NCBI GenBank assembly: GCA_001829315.1
Contig: MIAY01000029.1
Location: forward strand, 1 to 47,449
From: Spirochaetes bacterium GWE1_32_154
GTDB taxonomy: Bacteria; Spirochaetota; GWE2-31-10
Direction of reading: 5' to 3'
Length of the DNA stretch: 47,449 nucleotides
How positions within the stretch are numbered: the first letter of the stretch is position 1; the number at the start of each line of letters is the position of its first letter. Below are positions 23,615-31,442 of the stretch, one piece after another. The position numbers and the translations under genes were made by a program. Under the pieces are notes generated by a model that was not told where the DNA came from, did no database searches, and saw only the letters and a program-made list of their open reading frames with translations.

Positions 23615-24475
23615 CTAATACTGTGTTTTAACCATTTTATAGTTGTTACCGTAATTATTATCCCATTGAGTAGAACCGTTTACATCATACGCAATAGCAT
23701 ACTCAAGATTTTCTACATCAGCAGGTACAGTTATAGATTTTCTCCATCGTTCAATATTATGAACATTTGGACTTTCAACAAACTGTGAATAACCAACCTG
23801 GTAAAAATCTGCAAAGTTTAGGTTTTCTGTGTATGTTGTTGCCCAATTATCAAAGGAATAAACCACTTTAACTGTTTTGTTATAACCAATGTTTCGCACA
23901 TCAGCATTAACATAAAAAGTAGACGGTGAAGTTCCAACGCCATAAAATGAAGCACCGGCTTGAAGTACATTAAGATTAGGATTTAAATAAGTTCCATCTA
24001 AATATCCCATTGAATAATTTTTTCCTGCATTATTATCCCAATATGTCTGACCATTCACAACATATTTTACAACAAATTCTTTACCAAGGATTTCGTCAGC
24101 ATAAGAAAAACTTCTGTAATCATTAAGAGCCCAAATCTCATATCCGGTCTCAGCAGGCCCAACATAATCTGCAGTCAAATCAACCCAGGGGCCAAGAGTG
24201 TTTATGCTGTGATGAATAACAACCTGTTTTTCGAAACCCGCATTTTTTACTTTAATAATAAATGAACGTGTATTACCGCCTGATCCATGGTAACTTGATG
24301 CAGAAGTGTACGCTTTAACAAGTTCAACCATAGCAGCTGTTGATACGATTGATTGCTCTTTGTTAATTGAAGAAGCATCTTCCTGGTAAGCAGTTTCAAA
24401 AGCAGCATCTGAACACGAGATAACTGTGAGTAATACGGTGATTACTGCAACAATTGATAAAATTTTTTTTTGCAT
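23615..24475 (-). CDS. Lipoprotein with two CBM21-like starch-binding domains
   Basis: The signal peptide ends in lipobox TVISC, giving a 286-residue protein from the ATG at 24475 (preceded by AAGGATG); a longer frame from 24565 lacks such a signal. Two tandem domains share the CBM21 plan: VKNAGFEKQVVIHHS...YVVNGQTYWDNNAGKNY and VRNIGYNKTVKVVYSFDNW...YDVNGSTQWDNNYGNNY. CBM21 binds starch and glycogen. No catalytic domain is present, so it probably displays glucan-binding sites at the surface. It is divergent from the GH13 gene with a 223-bp shared upstream region, consistent with coordinated expression. Confidence 0.8.
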   Translation of the reverse strand: MQKKILSIVAVITVLLTVISCSDAAFETAYQEDASSINKEQSIVSTAAMVELVKAYTSASSYHGSGGNTRSFIIKVKNAGFEKQVVIHHSINTLGPWVDLTADYVGPAETGYEIWALNDYRSFSYADEILGKEFVVKYVVNGQTYWDNNAGKNYSMGYLDGTYLNPNLNVLQAGASFYGVGTSPSTFYVNADVRNIGYNKTVKVVYSFDNWATTYTENLNFADFYQVGYSQFVESPNVHNIERWRKSITVPADVENLEYAIAYDVNGSTQWDNNYGNNYKMVKTQY

Positions 24476-24698
24476 TTTTAACATCCTTTTTTGTTTTTTT
24501 AATGGTGTTTCTTTTATAGAATACTTGAGAACAATTGTCAATAACATTAATATATGATTTTTCAAAAATGATCAGAATTAACAAAAAAATTACAAACTAT
24601 TTAATAAGTTAAACAATAAATAACACTAATTATTGCATTTTCTCACAATTGCCCGTATAATCAAAAATACTGTCACCATACATAAACAAGGATATACA

Positions 24699-26159
24699 AT
24701 GAGTTTTAAAAACTGTGTTATTTATCAGATTTTCCCTGAACGTTTTCATATTGGTAACGGTCTCACAATTGAGGATAAAATAAAAAACAATTTGTATCCC
24801 GAATACGCGGTTGCAAAAAAATGGGATGAATTACCTGAAATCAGTATGACTACTCAAGGTTTTCAGTTTTTTGGCGGTGATATTGACGGTATTATTGAGA
24901 AACTTGATTATATAAAGGAAATAGGCGCAAATTGTGTCTATCTGACCCCGGTTTTCCCTTCAAATTCTAATCATAAGTATGATGCAATTTCTTATACCGA
25001 TGTTGATAAAGCATTTGGCGGCATGAGTTCTTTTGACCGATTAATCACTAAGGCTCATGAGTGCGGTATTAAAATCTGCATGGACATTGCGTTAAATCAC
25101 GTTTCCAAAAATCACCCTTATTTTCAACAGGCAATTGCTGATCCGCATTCAAAATATCGTGATTACTTTGTTTTTACCGATTACCCTACGGTATATAACG
25201 GATGGTGGGGAAGTACCTATCTACCCGAGTTGAACTATAAGAACCCTGAAGTGATTATTGACTTAATCACCGGAGAACATAGTATCATAGATTTCTGGGT
25301 ACGAAAAGGTATTGATGCGATACGATTAGATTGTGCAAATGATCTCGGTCCGAAATTATGCAATATCATACGTGATAAAGCAAAAAGCATCAATCCTGAT
25401 GTGATGGTTTTTGGTGAAGTTTTTAATTATTCTGCAAAATGGCATGACTGCTTAGACGGTTTACAAAGTTATTTTTATACCAGTTCTATTTTTTCAACCC
25501 TCGAAGGTGCTATTACAACACGGCAGTTTGGAAAAAACATTTCAAAACTGATATCAGAAGCAAATGAGGAAGTATTACTTAATTCTTTTAATATTCTATC
25601 ATCTCATGATTATAAAAGAGCGTTGACCAATCTCAATGGGGAAATAAAAAAATACTTCATGGCATTAATTATGCAATTCACCCTGCCCGGCATTCCCAAA
25701 ATTTATTATGGTGAAGAAGTGGGCATGACCGGCGGTAATGACCCGATGAATCGCGCTCCAATGGTATGGGATGAATCGAAGTGGAATAACGAAATTATCA
25801 GTTTTTATAAAACACTATCACATATAAGACAGACAAAAAAAGAATTTCAGACCGGAAAGTTCATGGATTTTTCCGAGTGGATGGATAATGGTGTTATCGG
25901 TTACATGAGATATTGTGAGGATGACCCGAAAGAATATTCAATTGTGTTATTAAATATAGAAAATACTGACAAGAATTTCAGACTTTTCATACCGTATTCA
26001 TATATATTCTGTCAGCTTGACCTCAAAAATCTACTTTCTGATGAAATAATCAAAGCTGAAATCAGTTATATTGATGTTTCACTCACGGCTATGGAATATA
26101 AAATATATACGCCCCATAACCGTTCAAAATCGAACTATTCATTTTTTAAAAGGATATAA
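24699..26159 (+). CDS. GH13 alpha-glucosidase / cyclomaltodextrinase-like enzyme
   Basis: This 486-residue alpha-amylase-family enzyme has the conserved regions in place: MDIALNHVSKNHP (region I), GIDAIRLDCAND with nucleophile Asp211, VFGEVF with acid/base Glu240 and LSSHD with Asp304. NHKYDAISYTDVD resembles neopullulanase/cyclodextrinase (GH13_20) members, but the extra N-terminal domain of that subfamily is missing. There is no signal peptide, so it should act in the cytoplasm on imported maltodextrins. I chose ATG 24699 (AAGGAT upstream) over an in-frame TTG at 24633. It pairs with the divergent CBM21 lipoprotein. Confidence 0.9.
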   Translation: MSFKNCVIYQIFPERFHIGNGLTIEDKIKNNLYPEYAVAKKWDELPEISMTTQGFQFFGGDIDGIIEKLDYIKEIGANCVYLTPVFPSNSNHKYDAISYTDVDKAFGGMSSFDRLITKAHECGIKICMDIALNHVSKNHPYFQQAIADPHSKYRDYFVFTDYPTVYNGWWGSTYLPELNYKNPEVIIDLITGEHSIIDFWVRKGIDAIRLDCANDLGPKLCNIIRDKAKSINPDVMVFGEVFNYSAKWHDCLDGLQSYFYTSSIFSTLEGAITTRQFGKNISKLISEANEEVLLNSFNILSSHDYKRALTNLNGEIKKYFMALIMQFTLPGIPKIYYGEEVGMTGGNDPMNRAPMVWDESKWNNEIISFYKTLSHIRQTKKEFQTGKFMDFSEWMDNGVIGYMRYCEDDPKEYSIVLLNIENTDKNFRLFIPYSYIFCQLDLKNLLSDEIIKAEISYIDVSLTAMEYKIYTPHNRSKSNYSFFKRI

Positions 26160-26192
26160 AATCAAACTTCTTACAAAAATCCATTATTACTG

Positions 26193-26311
26193 AGGCTCTT
26201 GCAAAAATCATGAGTACATAATTCTTTGCTTCCACCATACGCAATAAAATTACGTTAGAGGTAACCTTATGCAAAAAATTGAAAAAAAAAGAGTATTTTT
26301 GCAAGAGGCCT
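26193..26311. repeat. MITE-like element with terminal inverted repeats
   Basis: AGGCTCTTGCAAAAAT at the left matches the complement of ATTTTTGCAAGAGGCCT at the right, apart from one extra C. The 119-bp interior has no gene. Related single ends occur near 31485 (ATTTTTGCAAGAGCCT) and 19310. These ends recall IS ends, so this is probably a non-autonomous derivative. Confidence 0.5.
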
Positions 26312-26345
26312 AATGAATTAGTTAATAAATGATAATAAATAATTA

Positions 26346-26401
26346 TTGACAAAAACTATATTTCAATGTAAAAAATCATATACCGATCGGTATATGATTT
26401 T
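26346..26401 (+). promoter_or_regulatory. Promoter and 30-bp TetR-type operator
   Basis: TTGACA (26346-26351) is a consensus -35 box. From 26372 to 26401 lies a perfect 30-bp palindrome with core TATACCGATCGGTATA, centred at 26386/26387. It overlaps the expected -10/+1 region and lies 29 bp before the start of the dehydrogenase gene. The ACCGATCGGT core is typical of TetR/FadR-like regulators of acyl-CoA genes. No TetR gene is in the window. Confidence 0.75.
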
Positions 26402-26430
26402 AAGTATATTAACTATAGGAGCTAATAAAA

Positions 26431-27309
26431 ATGTTAAAAGAAGTAAAAAGAGTTCTGATTATTGGATCTGGTACAATGGGAGAACAAATTGCCTTACAAA
26501 TATTAAAAAATAACTATACAGTATATTTATATGACAATTCAAAAGATAATTTATTTACGTGTAAAAGTAAAATAGAACAAAATACCACACTAGAGCAATC
26601 AGAAAAACTTTTTATTACTGAAAACCTTACTGAAATTTCAGATAAAGTTGATTTGGTTATTGAAACTGTTACTGAAAATCTGAAAGTAAAAAAAGAACTT
26701 TTCAGAAAATTGAATACACTATTTCCAAAAGAAGTAATTTTTGTTACCAATACATCTGATCTGTTGCCATCCTGGATGGCTAAAGATAGTGGCAGAGAAG
26801 AGTATTTTTGTGCTTATCACTTTCACGCACCCATGTATGGAGCAGATATAGTTGACATAATGCCACATTCAAAAACAAGTATTGATACGATAAAAAGTCT
26901 GAAAATTTTTACAAAGCGAATTAAACTTATTCCTCTTGTTCTGAAAAAAGAAAATCCCGGGTATATTTATAATACCATTTTAAATTCTATAATGGATAGT
27001 TCAATAAAGTTAGTTATTAAAGGAGTGGCTGAAATTGAAGATGTTGATAGAGCGTGGATGGGAAATACAGGAATGAAAATTGGTCCGTTTGGAATGTTGG
27101 ATTTGATAGGAATAGACACTGCTATGAACGTTTCAATAATCAAAGCTAAAAAGAATATACTATCGTATATAGGTGCTGCATTTTTTAAAAAGTTTGTAAA
27201 AAATGGAAAACTTGGCATAAAAACAGGAGAAGGGTTCTATAAGTACCCAAATCCAAAATATCAGGATGAAAACTTTTTAAGAGATGCTAAAAGTTACTTG
27301 AAGAATTAA
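26431..27309 (+). CDS. 3-hydroxyacyl-CoA dehydrogenase (3-hydroxybutyryl-CoA type)
   Basis: This 292-residue two-domain dehydrogenase has an NAD-binding Rossmann fold (VLIIGSGTMGEQIA, Asp after the second strand in VYLYDNS), the catalytic-His segment CAYHFHAPM and a C-terminal dimer domain (NPGYIYNTILN, GPFGMLDLIGID). It interconverts 3-hydroxyacyl-CoA and 3-ketoacyl-CoA in the cytoplasm. Length matches stand-alone HBD/PaaH-type enzymes. It stands alone behind a TetR-like operator, so acyl-CoA-responsive control is likely. A GGAG site precedes ATG. The usual thiolase and crotonase partners are not adjacent. Confidence 0.9.
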   Translation: MLKEVKRVLIIGSGTMGEQIALQILKNNYTVYLYDNSKDNLFTCKSKIEQNTTLEQSEKLFITENLTEISDKVDLVIETVTENLKVKKELFRKLNTLFPKEVIFVTNTSDLLPSWMAKDSGREEYFCAYHFHAPMYGADIVDIMPHSKTSIDTIKSLKIFTKRIKLIPLVLKKENPGYIYNTILNSIMDSSIKLVIKGVAEIEDVDRAWMGNTGMKIGPFGMLDLIGIDTAMNVSIIKAKKNILSYIGAAFFKKFVKNGKLGIKTGEGFYKYPNPKYQDENFLRDAKSYLKN

Positions 27310-27320
27310 GATTTAACCTG

Positions 27321-27360
27321 TTATATAGAAAAGTTTCTTAACAAAAACTCTTCTATATAA
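27321..27360. terminator. A/T-rich hairpin after the dehydrogenase gene
   Basis: TTATATAGAA (27321-27330) pairs perfectly with TTCTATATAA (27351-27360), with further pairing inside. There is no strong T tail. It is either a weak terminator or part of the array border, since the attC site starts inside its right arm. Confidence 0.45.
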
Positions 27361-27530
27361 CGCCCGATTAACCCGTGAGGCGTCCATTGGCGCATAAATT
27401 GCTGATTTCAGCCAAGTTCGTTGTGTTTAAACAAAAATCTCCCGGTTTAACCAAAAATTAGAATGTCTAAAAACCATTTCAGCAATTTGTGTGACAATAG
27501 CCGAGTCGGTGTTAAATCGTTTGTTAGGCA
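27358..27530 (-). other. Long (VCR-like) attC recombination site
   Basis: Read on the minus strand the site opens with GCCTAACAAACGATTTAAC and closes with GGGTTAATCGGGCGTTAT. The outer arms pair (TAACAAACG.TTAAC with the complement of GTTAATCGGGCGTTA). Inside, AAATTGCTGAAAT pairs with a later ATCAGCAATTT, so most of the roughly 170 nt can fold as one long hairpin, like Vibrio-type attC sites. It lies directly after the GNAT stop codon, where the attC of a cassette belongs. No coding frame is present. Confidence 0.75.
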
Positions 27531-27531
27531 C

Positions 27532-28008
27532 CTATTTATATTTTTTTTCATAATAAACTATATGCATATTTTCATTAATTTCTTCGATTTTTCCAGTTTT
27601 TATATAACCTAACTTTTCATATAAATAGCAATTACCAATTTCTTCTAATATCGTATCTAATATCCAATTATTTATATTCTTGTATTTATTTTCAATTAAT
27701 TCAAATACTTTTTGTGCTATTCCTTTATTTTGATATTCATCTAAAATAAATATTGGACTGATTCTGCATTTATTTTCATTTTCCATTGTAATTATTCTTA
27801 CAGCACCAACATTCTGTTCTTCAAATTTAATTAAATAATAATTTGTAAAACTTTGATTTAATTTTTCTATTATTCTTTCAAGTTTTTCAGCACCCGGACT
27901 TATTTCATAATCTTGATATTTTCCTAATAATTTTGCAAACGCTTTTATTTGCATTTCATATATTAAAATTGCATCTTCTATTGTTGCTTTTTTTAATTCT
28001 ATTTTCAT
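27532..28008 (-). CDS. GNAT-family N-acetyltransferase (integron cassette gene)
   Basis: This 158-residue single GNAT domain has motif A near the middle, ISPIFILDEYQNKGIAQKVF, in which QNKGIA is the acetyl-CoA pyrophosphate loop, then motif B with GNCYLYEKLGY. It transfers an acetyl group from acetyl-CoA to an unidentified amine. The stop lies just before an attC site and the gene points toward it, the normal layout of a gene cassette; GNATs are among the commonest cassette genes. A short A/T-rich leader lies upstream. Confidence 0.88.
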   Translation of the reverse strand: MKIELKKATIEDAILIYEMQIKAFAKLLGKYQDYEISPGAEKLERIIEKLNQSFTNYYLIKFEEQNVGAVRIITMENENKCRISPIFILDEYQNKGIAQKVFELIENKYKNINNWILDTILEEIGNCYLYEKLGYIKTGKIEEINENMHIVYYEKKYK

Positions 28009-28175
28009 AAAATCCTTTTATTTATCATAATACAAGGTACATATTTATCCAAATAAATTTCATTTCCATAATCAATTATATAGATTTTTTGAAAAATCGA
28101 TAAGAAAAAACAAATAAAAGCTAGCCGGTTAACCAAAAGTTAAATTGTAACAAATACAATCTAAACAAGATTTAT

Positions 28176-28262
28176 AACGGTAGTATCGTCCAGTTCATTA
28201 TTTCTGTAATCTTAAAAATAACAAACATCACAATATTTTTGAACAAGCTACTGTTCATTAAT
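28176..28262 (-). other. Weak attC-like sequence between cassette genes
   Basis: On the minus strand GAACAGTAGC near the start can pair with the complement of CTACCGTTATAA at the end (the AAC.GTAG core matches), and GTTCA segments also pair. Core boxes are poor. It would explain a cassette border between the GNAT gene and the membrane-protein pair. The rest of 28009-28263 is A/T rich with nothing else recognised. Confidence 0.25.
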
Positions 28263-28263
28263 A

Positions 28264-28872
28264 TTACCTCAATACAACATCAACTTTTATGTTTATCTTT
28301 TTATTCGATGTCTTATAAAAACCATTTATTTTATATACTAAATCTTCTTTTATTAAATTGTAATCTTTTATTCTAATACCAATAAATGCACAGTTAACAA
28401 TAAATAAAATGATTTCAACAACACTTCCCATTGCAAATATTCCACCAAATAAAAAATTTGTTGTTTCCCAAGTAGAATTTCTACCATTATTCATAGTATA
28501 TTCAATAGTATAGAAACTAGAAGCAATACCGGCTAATGATAGAGCAATAACACCATTGATTGACATCGCTCTAACTGAACTAAGTATTTTGGTGTAATGG
28601 TTACCTAAATTTATTATATCTTCTGTATTTAAAGTACCCTTAAAATTTTTACTTGTGTTATCTTTTACTCTATTATATAAATTACCAACACCTTGCCAGT
28701 AAGAAAAATATCCTTCTGTTGTTTTTTTTTCATAGTCAATTGGAAAAATATCATAGGCATTTAAATCCCCAATAATAGGTTTTACTCTGAAATCAGTAAT
28801 TACATTTGATCCATAACTATAAATAGATAGAAATAAAACAACAAAACTAAAAATATATTTTTTTATCATCAC
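28264..28872 (-). CDS. Membrane protein of unknown function, paralogue of its neighbour
   Basis: This 202-residue protein has an N-terminal signal or anchor (YIFSFVVLFLSIYSYGS), an exported segment, two central hydrophobic helices (INGVIALSLAGIASSFYTI and FLFGGIFAMGSVVEIILFIVNCAFIGI) and a C-terminal domain ending KINIKVDVVLR. It resembles the next gene upstream in layout and in the tail (KLNG...MKIRFDVVLK versus KING...INIKVDVVLR). The two are 5 bp apart and probably cotranscribed. Family not recognised. They lie within the attC-bounded region. Confidence 0.75.
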   Translation of the reverse strand: MMIKKYIFSFVVLFLSIYSYGSNVITDFRVKPIIGDLNAYDIFPIDYEKKTTEGYFSYWQGVGNLYNRVKDNTSKNFKGTLNTEDIINLGNHYTKILSSVRAMSINGVIALSLAGIASSFYTIEYTMNNGRNSTWETTNFLFGGIFAMGSVVEIILFIVNCAFIGIRIKDYNLIKEDLVYKINGFYKTSNKKINIKVDVVLR

Positions 28873-28877
28873 TTCCT

Positions 28878-29492
28878 CTACTTTAAAACAACATCAAACC
28901 TAATCTTCATACCATTTAGATATGAAACATCTATTCCATTTAGCTTATTAATAATTCCACGTTTTATCATTTTATATTCTTTCCCAGATTTAGCGGCCAT
29001 TACTATTGAAGGAATAAATAAAATTAGTCCAATAACAGAAAGGGTGGCAAAAATTGCTCCTGTAGAAAGAGTGAAAGCTGTAGTTGAATATCCCTTTTCA
29101 GTATTTAGATAATTTTCGGCGAGATAAGGCAAAGGAGTTATGCTAGCAAAAATCGCAAAAATTAGTCCGCTGGAGATTACCGAAGCAATGCTCGACTTAT
29201 ACTCAGTATATCTTGTACCAATTAGCCAAATATCTTTCCTATTTATTCTATTTTTTAGCTCATCACTTAAAGTATCTTCTGTTTTGTATTCATCTTCCAT
29301 ATTAGCAGAATTTGGAGGAATGTAAGAAAAACTCCCGCTATTAGAAGTAGATAAATTATCCACTAAATGAAATTTTACCTTAGTTGTTTCATTTTTAATT
29401 TTTTCGATTTCTAAATCAACAATTTCATTAGCTGTTGATAAAATTGTAATTGCAAATACATGCAATATAAGATAATATACTTTTTTATTCAT
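28878..29492 (-). CDS. Membrane protein of unknown function, first of a paralogous pair
   Basis: This 204-residue protein has a signal peptide (YYLILHVFAITILSTANE), an exported region of about 70 residues, two hydrophobic helices around residues 105-165 and a basic C-terminal part (YKMIKRGIINKLNG...MKIRFDVVLK). Shared layout, a shared xxRYTxxxSS / xHYTKILSS segment before the helices and the matching tail mark it as a paralogue of the adjacent gene. AAGGAG precedes ATG. Function unknown. A paired envelope complex is one possibility. Confidence 0.75.
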   Translation of the reverse strand: MNKKVYYLILHVFAITILSTANEIVDLEIEKIKNETTKVKFHLVDNLSTSNSGSFSYIPPNSANMEDEYKTEDTLSDELKNRINRKDIWLIGTRYTEYKSSIASVISSGLIFAIFASITPLPYLAENYLNTEKGYSTTAFTLSTGAIFATLSVIGLILFIPSIVMAAKSGKEYKMIKRGIINKLNGIDVSYLNGMKIRFDVVLK

Positions 29493-29541
29493 TTGATATC
29501 TCCTTGTTTATACTGTTACAATATTTTTTCTTACTTTTCAA

Positions 29542-29820
29542 TTATATTTTTGTATGTCTATTAAATATAACAAATATCAAGTGCGGACAAGATTTAACAT
29601 TGTTTTTAAATTTTTTTCCACAGTTCCGGCATTCTATTAGTTCTGAAAGAAAGTTTAAAACTGTATAAGTTATCCAGCCCAGTATAGGGTTACCTCCAAG
29701 CCACATCCAATGAGTAGATCGATTTTTATTAAGTGCAGTTTTTATTCCAAGAGTAATTGGTAACAACCAGAGCAATAAAATAAAAAAAAGAGCAGTAAAA
29801 AGTAATATTTTAATATTCAT
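29542..29820 (-). CDS. Small membrane protein with incomplete zinc ribbon
   Basis: This 92-residue protein has one strong N-terminal hydrophobic segment and a second around GNPILGWITYTVLNFL. A cytoplasmic tail starts like a zinc ribbon (CRNCGKKFKNNVKSCPH), but the fourth cysteine, expected as CPxCG, is replaced by Leu, and the end is hydrophobic. The C-terminus may be altered by a frameshift. Family not recognised. It lies in the cassette region, and no attC follows it directly. Confidence 0.6.
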   Translation of the reverse strand: MNIKILLFTALFFILLLWLLPITLGIKTALNKNRSTHWMWLGGNPILGWITYTVLNFLSELIECRNCGKKFKNNVKSCPHLIFVIFNRHTKI

Positions 29821-29929
29821 TTATCATTTCCTAAAATTACTGATGTTATACCAAATTTTTTTTCACGAGCGTTGGGTGTTGAATCCACTAAGGAAAATAT
29901 AAAATAATTTCTATACGCTCGTAGGATCT

Positions 29930-29990
29930 GCCTAACATTTTGTTAACTTGTGAGCCCAAAGGGCGAATCAAGTTGAACAATTTGTTAGGC
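29930..29990 (-). other. Canonical 61-bp integron attC site
   Basis: GTTAGGC (29984-29990) and GCCTAAC (29930-29936) are perfect inverse core sites at the ends. Inside, TTGTTAACTTG (plus strand) pairs with CAAGTTGAACAA, leaving one unpaired base, the extrahelical base typical of attC. The central arm is GAGCCC/GGGCGA. The extra base is on the side that makes the site point with the minus-strand genes. The stop codon of the 165-residue upstream gene lies inside the first core (GCCTAAC), a hallmark of gene cassettes. Confidence 0.9.
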
Positions 29991-30482
29991 ATTTCTTTTT
30001 ACTTCCATTTTATCATATCTTATTGTTATTATTGGATAATAAATTCCTGTATTTACTTTACTTCCTGGTTTGGTAAATATCAATATTGTTACATATTTTT
30101 GACCATTATATTCATAAAATTCATCATAACCATATTCATATGGCTTTATAGTTGTATTTTGTCTAGAAATATGTCCTGATTTTCTTATTTTATTCCACGA
30201 AACTATTTTTCCATTTTTAAATATCAGCGATGATTGTTCAAGTTTTTTTATTTCCGATTTCCAATATTCTAGTCGAATTTCTAATTGATTCTTAGTAATT
30301 TTAATATCAATTTTAGAGTCGTGAATAAATTTTTCTATTTCTAAGTATTCTTTGAATTCTTGTGTCTCAATTGTTTTGTGATATTTAGTAATTTTGTCAA
30401 TATATTCCTCTTGTGATACATCATCTAAAATTATGTATCTAAGTAATTTAGATTTTTTTATATTTCCATTATTAAGTATCAC
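29985..30482 (-). CDS. Integron cassette protein of unknown function
   Basis: This 165-residue, soluble, highly charged protein has a coiled-coil-prone middle (EYLEIEKFIHDSKIDIK...YWKSEIKKLEQ) and a C-terminal beta-rich part (YEYNGQKYVTILIFTKPGS, YYPIITIRYDKM). There is no signal peptide and no recognised family. The start is GTG with a strong AAGGAGG just before it. Its TAA stop is embedded in the attC core, and the GTTAGGC boundary lies 37 bp before its start, so cassette borders are clear at both ends. Cassettes of this kind often carry defence, toxin-antitoxin or unknown functions; nothing here selects among them. Confidence 0.8.
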   Translation of the reverse strand: MILNNGNIKKSKLLRYIILDDVSQEEYIDKITKYHKTIETQEFKEYLEIEKFIHDSKIDIKITKNQLEIRLEYWKSEIKKLEQSSLIFKNGKIVSWNKIRKSGHISRQNTTIKPYEYGYDEFYEYNGQKYVTILIFTKPGSKVNTGIYYPIITIRYDKMEVKRNA

Positions 30483-30518
30483 ATTTCCTCCTTTTTTTAC
30501 TTTTTGCCCGAAGGGTCT

Positions 30519-30550
30519 GCCTAACAGTGTTACAGTGTAACAGGATTCAA
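30519..30550 (-). other. Upstream border of the cassette array (attI-like or partial attC)
   Basis: On the minus strand GTTACACTGTAACACTGTTAGGC places a core site GTTAGGC (30519-30525) right before the first cassette, next to a small inverted repeat GTTAC/GTAAC. A full attC cannot be drawn with the flanking DNA, so this is either an attI-like insertion point or the half-site left when upstream cassettes were lost. No integrase gene lies beside it. Confidence 0.5.
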
Positions 30551-30587
30551 AAAATTAGAAATAAAAAAAATATTTTGACAAGAGAAT

Positions 30588-31355
30588 CTATTGTTTAATA
30601 ATATTCTCAATACGTTTAGGTAAATATGGATGTGTCATAAAAATACCGGCAAATTTTACAGCGGTAGTATAGTTTTCTTTAGCTTTACGTATATAAGTTT
30701 CCATGTTAACTTTTTTATATATATCTTTTCCGGCAGCAAGAACGAGTAATCCATTAATGCTATTTACCGGTGCTAATGAATGACCTATATTATCACAGGT
30801 GTATTCACAGCTTCTTGAATAAGCAGATTCAAGAAAGGGAATTATTAATGAAGGAAATGTCCAGAATCTTTTTTCGAGATGTTTTCTTTTAACATGTCCC
30901 AATTCGTGACCAATAACAAATTTTACAATGTCCTCATTTTCATCTATAATACCAAATATATCTGAATATATTGCGATATAATTTTTACCTGAAAATTTAA
31001 CGGCAAACGCATTGAGTAATCCCCCTTGCTGAATAATAAACAATTTTGGTTTCTTTTTAATATTTAATTTATCTGCCATGATTTGATAATTTGCATAGAA
31101 CTCAGAAAACTGTTCTTCACAGATTTCGATACCATTACCCTTTAAGTATGCAATAAGAAATATTTTCTGAAAAACAATAAATAACCAGATAAAAACAGCA
31201 TAGATAATGATTAACTGAATAGCAGGCACTAAACTACCTGTACTTATCTTTGATAAACTACTAAAAGTAGCAGCTAAAGCAAGAATTACCAGTAAGGTAA
31301 AAACTACTTTTAATATAAAGTAGAAATTTTCTTTTTTATTAACTTTGAAATTCAT
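30588..31355 (-). CDS. M48-family membrane metalloprotease
   Basis: This 255-residue protein has two N-terminal transmembrane helices (residues about 13-65), then a zinc-protease domain with HELGH (His150, Glu151, His154) and a downstream SCEYTCD segment supplying the likely third ligand Glu. The layout matches small M48 (HtpX/Ste24-like) proteases of the inner membrane, which act on misfolded or membrane proteins. GGAG precedes ATG. It is the first chromosomal-type gene beyond the cassette border. Confidence 0.88.
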   Translation of the reverse strand: MNFKVNKKENFYFILKVVFTLLVILALAATFSSLSKISTGSLVPAIQLIIIYAVFIWLFIVFQKIFLIAYLKGNGIEICEEQFSEFYANYQIMADKLNIKKKPKLFIIQQGGLLNAFAVKFSGKNYIAIYSDIFGIIDENEDIVKFVIGHELGHVKRKHLEKRFWTFPSLIIPFLESAYSRSCEYTCDNIGHSLAPVNSINGLLVLAAGKDIYKKVNMETYIRKAKENYTTAVKFAGIFMTHPYLPKRIENIIKQ

Positions 31356-31375
31356 AATTCAGTCTCCATCTTTTT

Positions 31376-31442
31376 AATTATAGGTAGCTTTTTGCAAAAT
31401 AATCTTTTTATCTCAATATTTTACAAAAAGCTACTTATAATT
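31376..31442. repeat. 67-bp inverted repeat between genes
   Basis: AATTATAGGTAGCTTTTTG (31376-31394) pairs with CAAAAAGCTACTTATAATT (31424-31442) with one mismatch. A second motif, ATTTTTGCAAGAGCCT, lies 40 bp further right and matches the ends of the element at 26193-26311. It is a hairpin, either a terminator after the hydrolase gene or a MITE remnant. Confidence 0.5.

Noticed and set aside
28176-28262. Third attC site
   Set aside because: Only about eight bases pair and no GTTRRRY core is clear; kept as a low-confidence feature, not used as evidence for the array.
29864-29925. Inverted repeat ACGAGCG...CGCTCGT beside the attC site, considered as another attC
   Set aside because: The arms point the wrong way relative to any core site and no second core is present.
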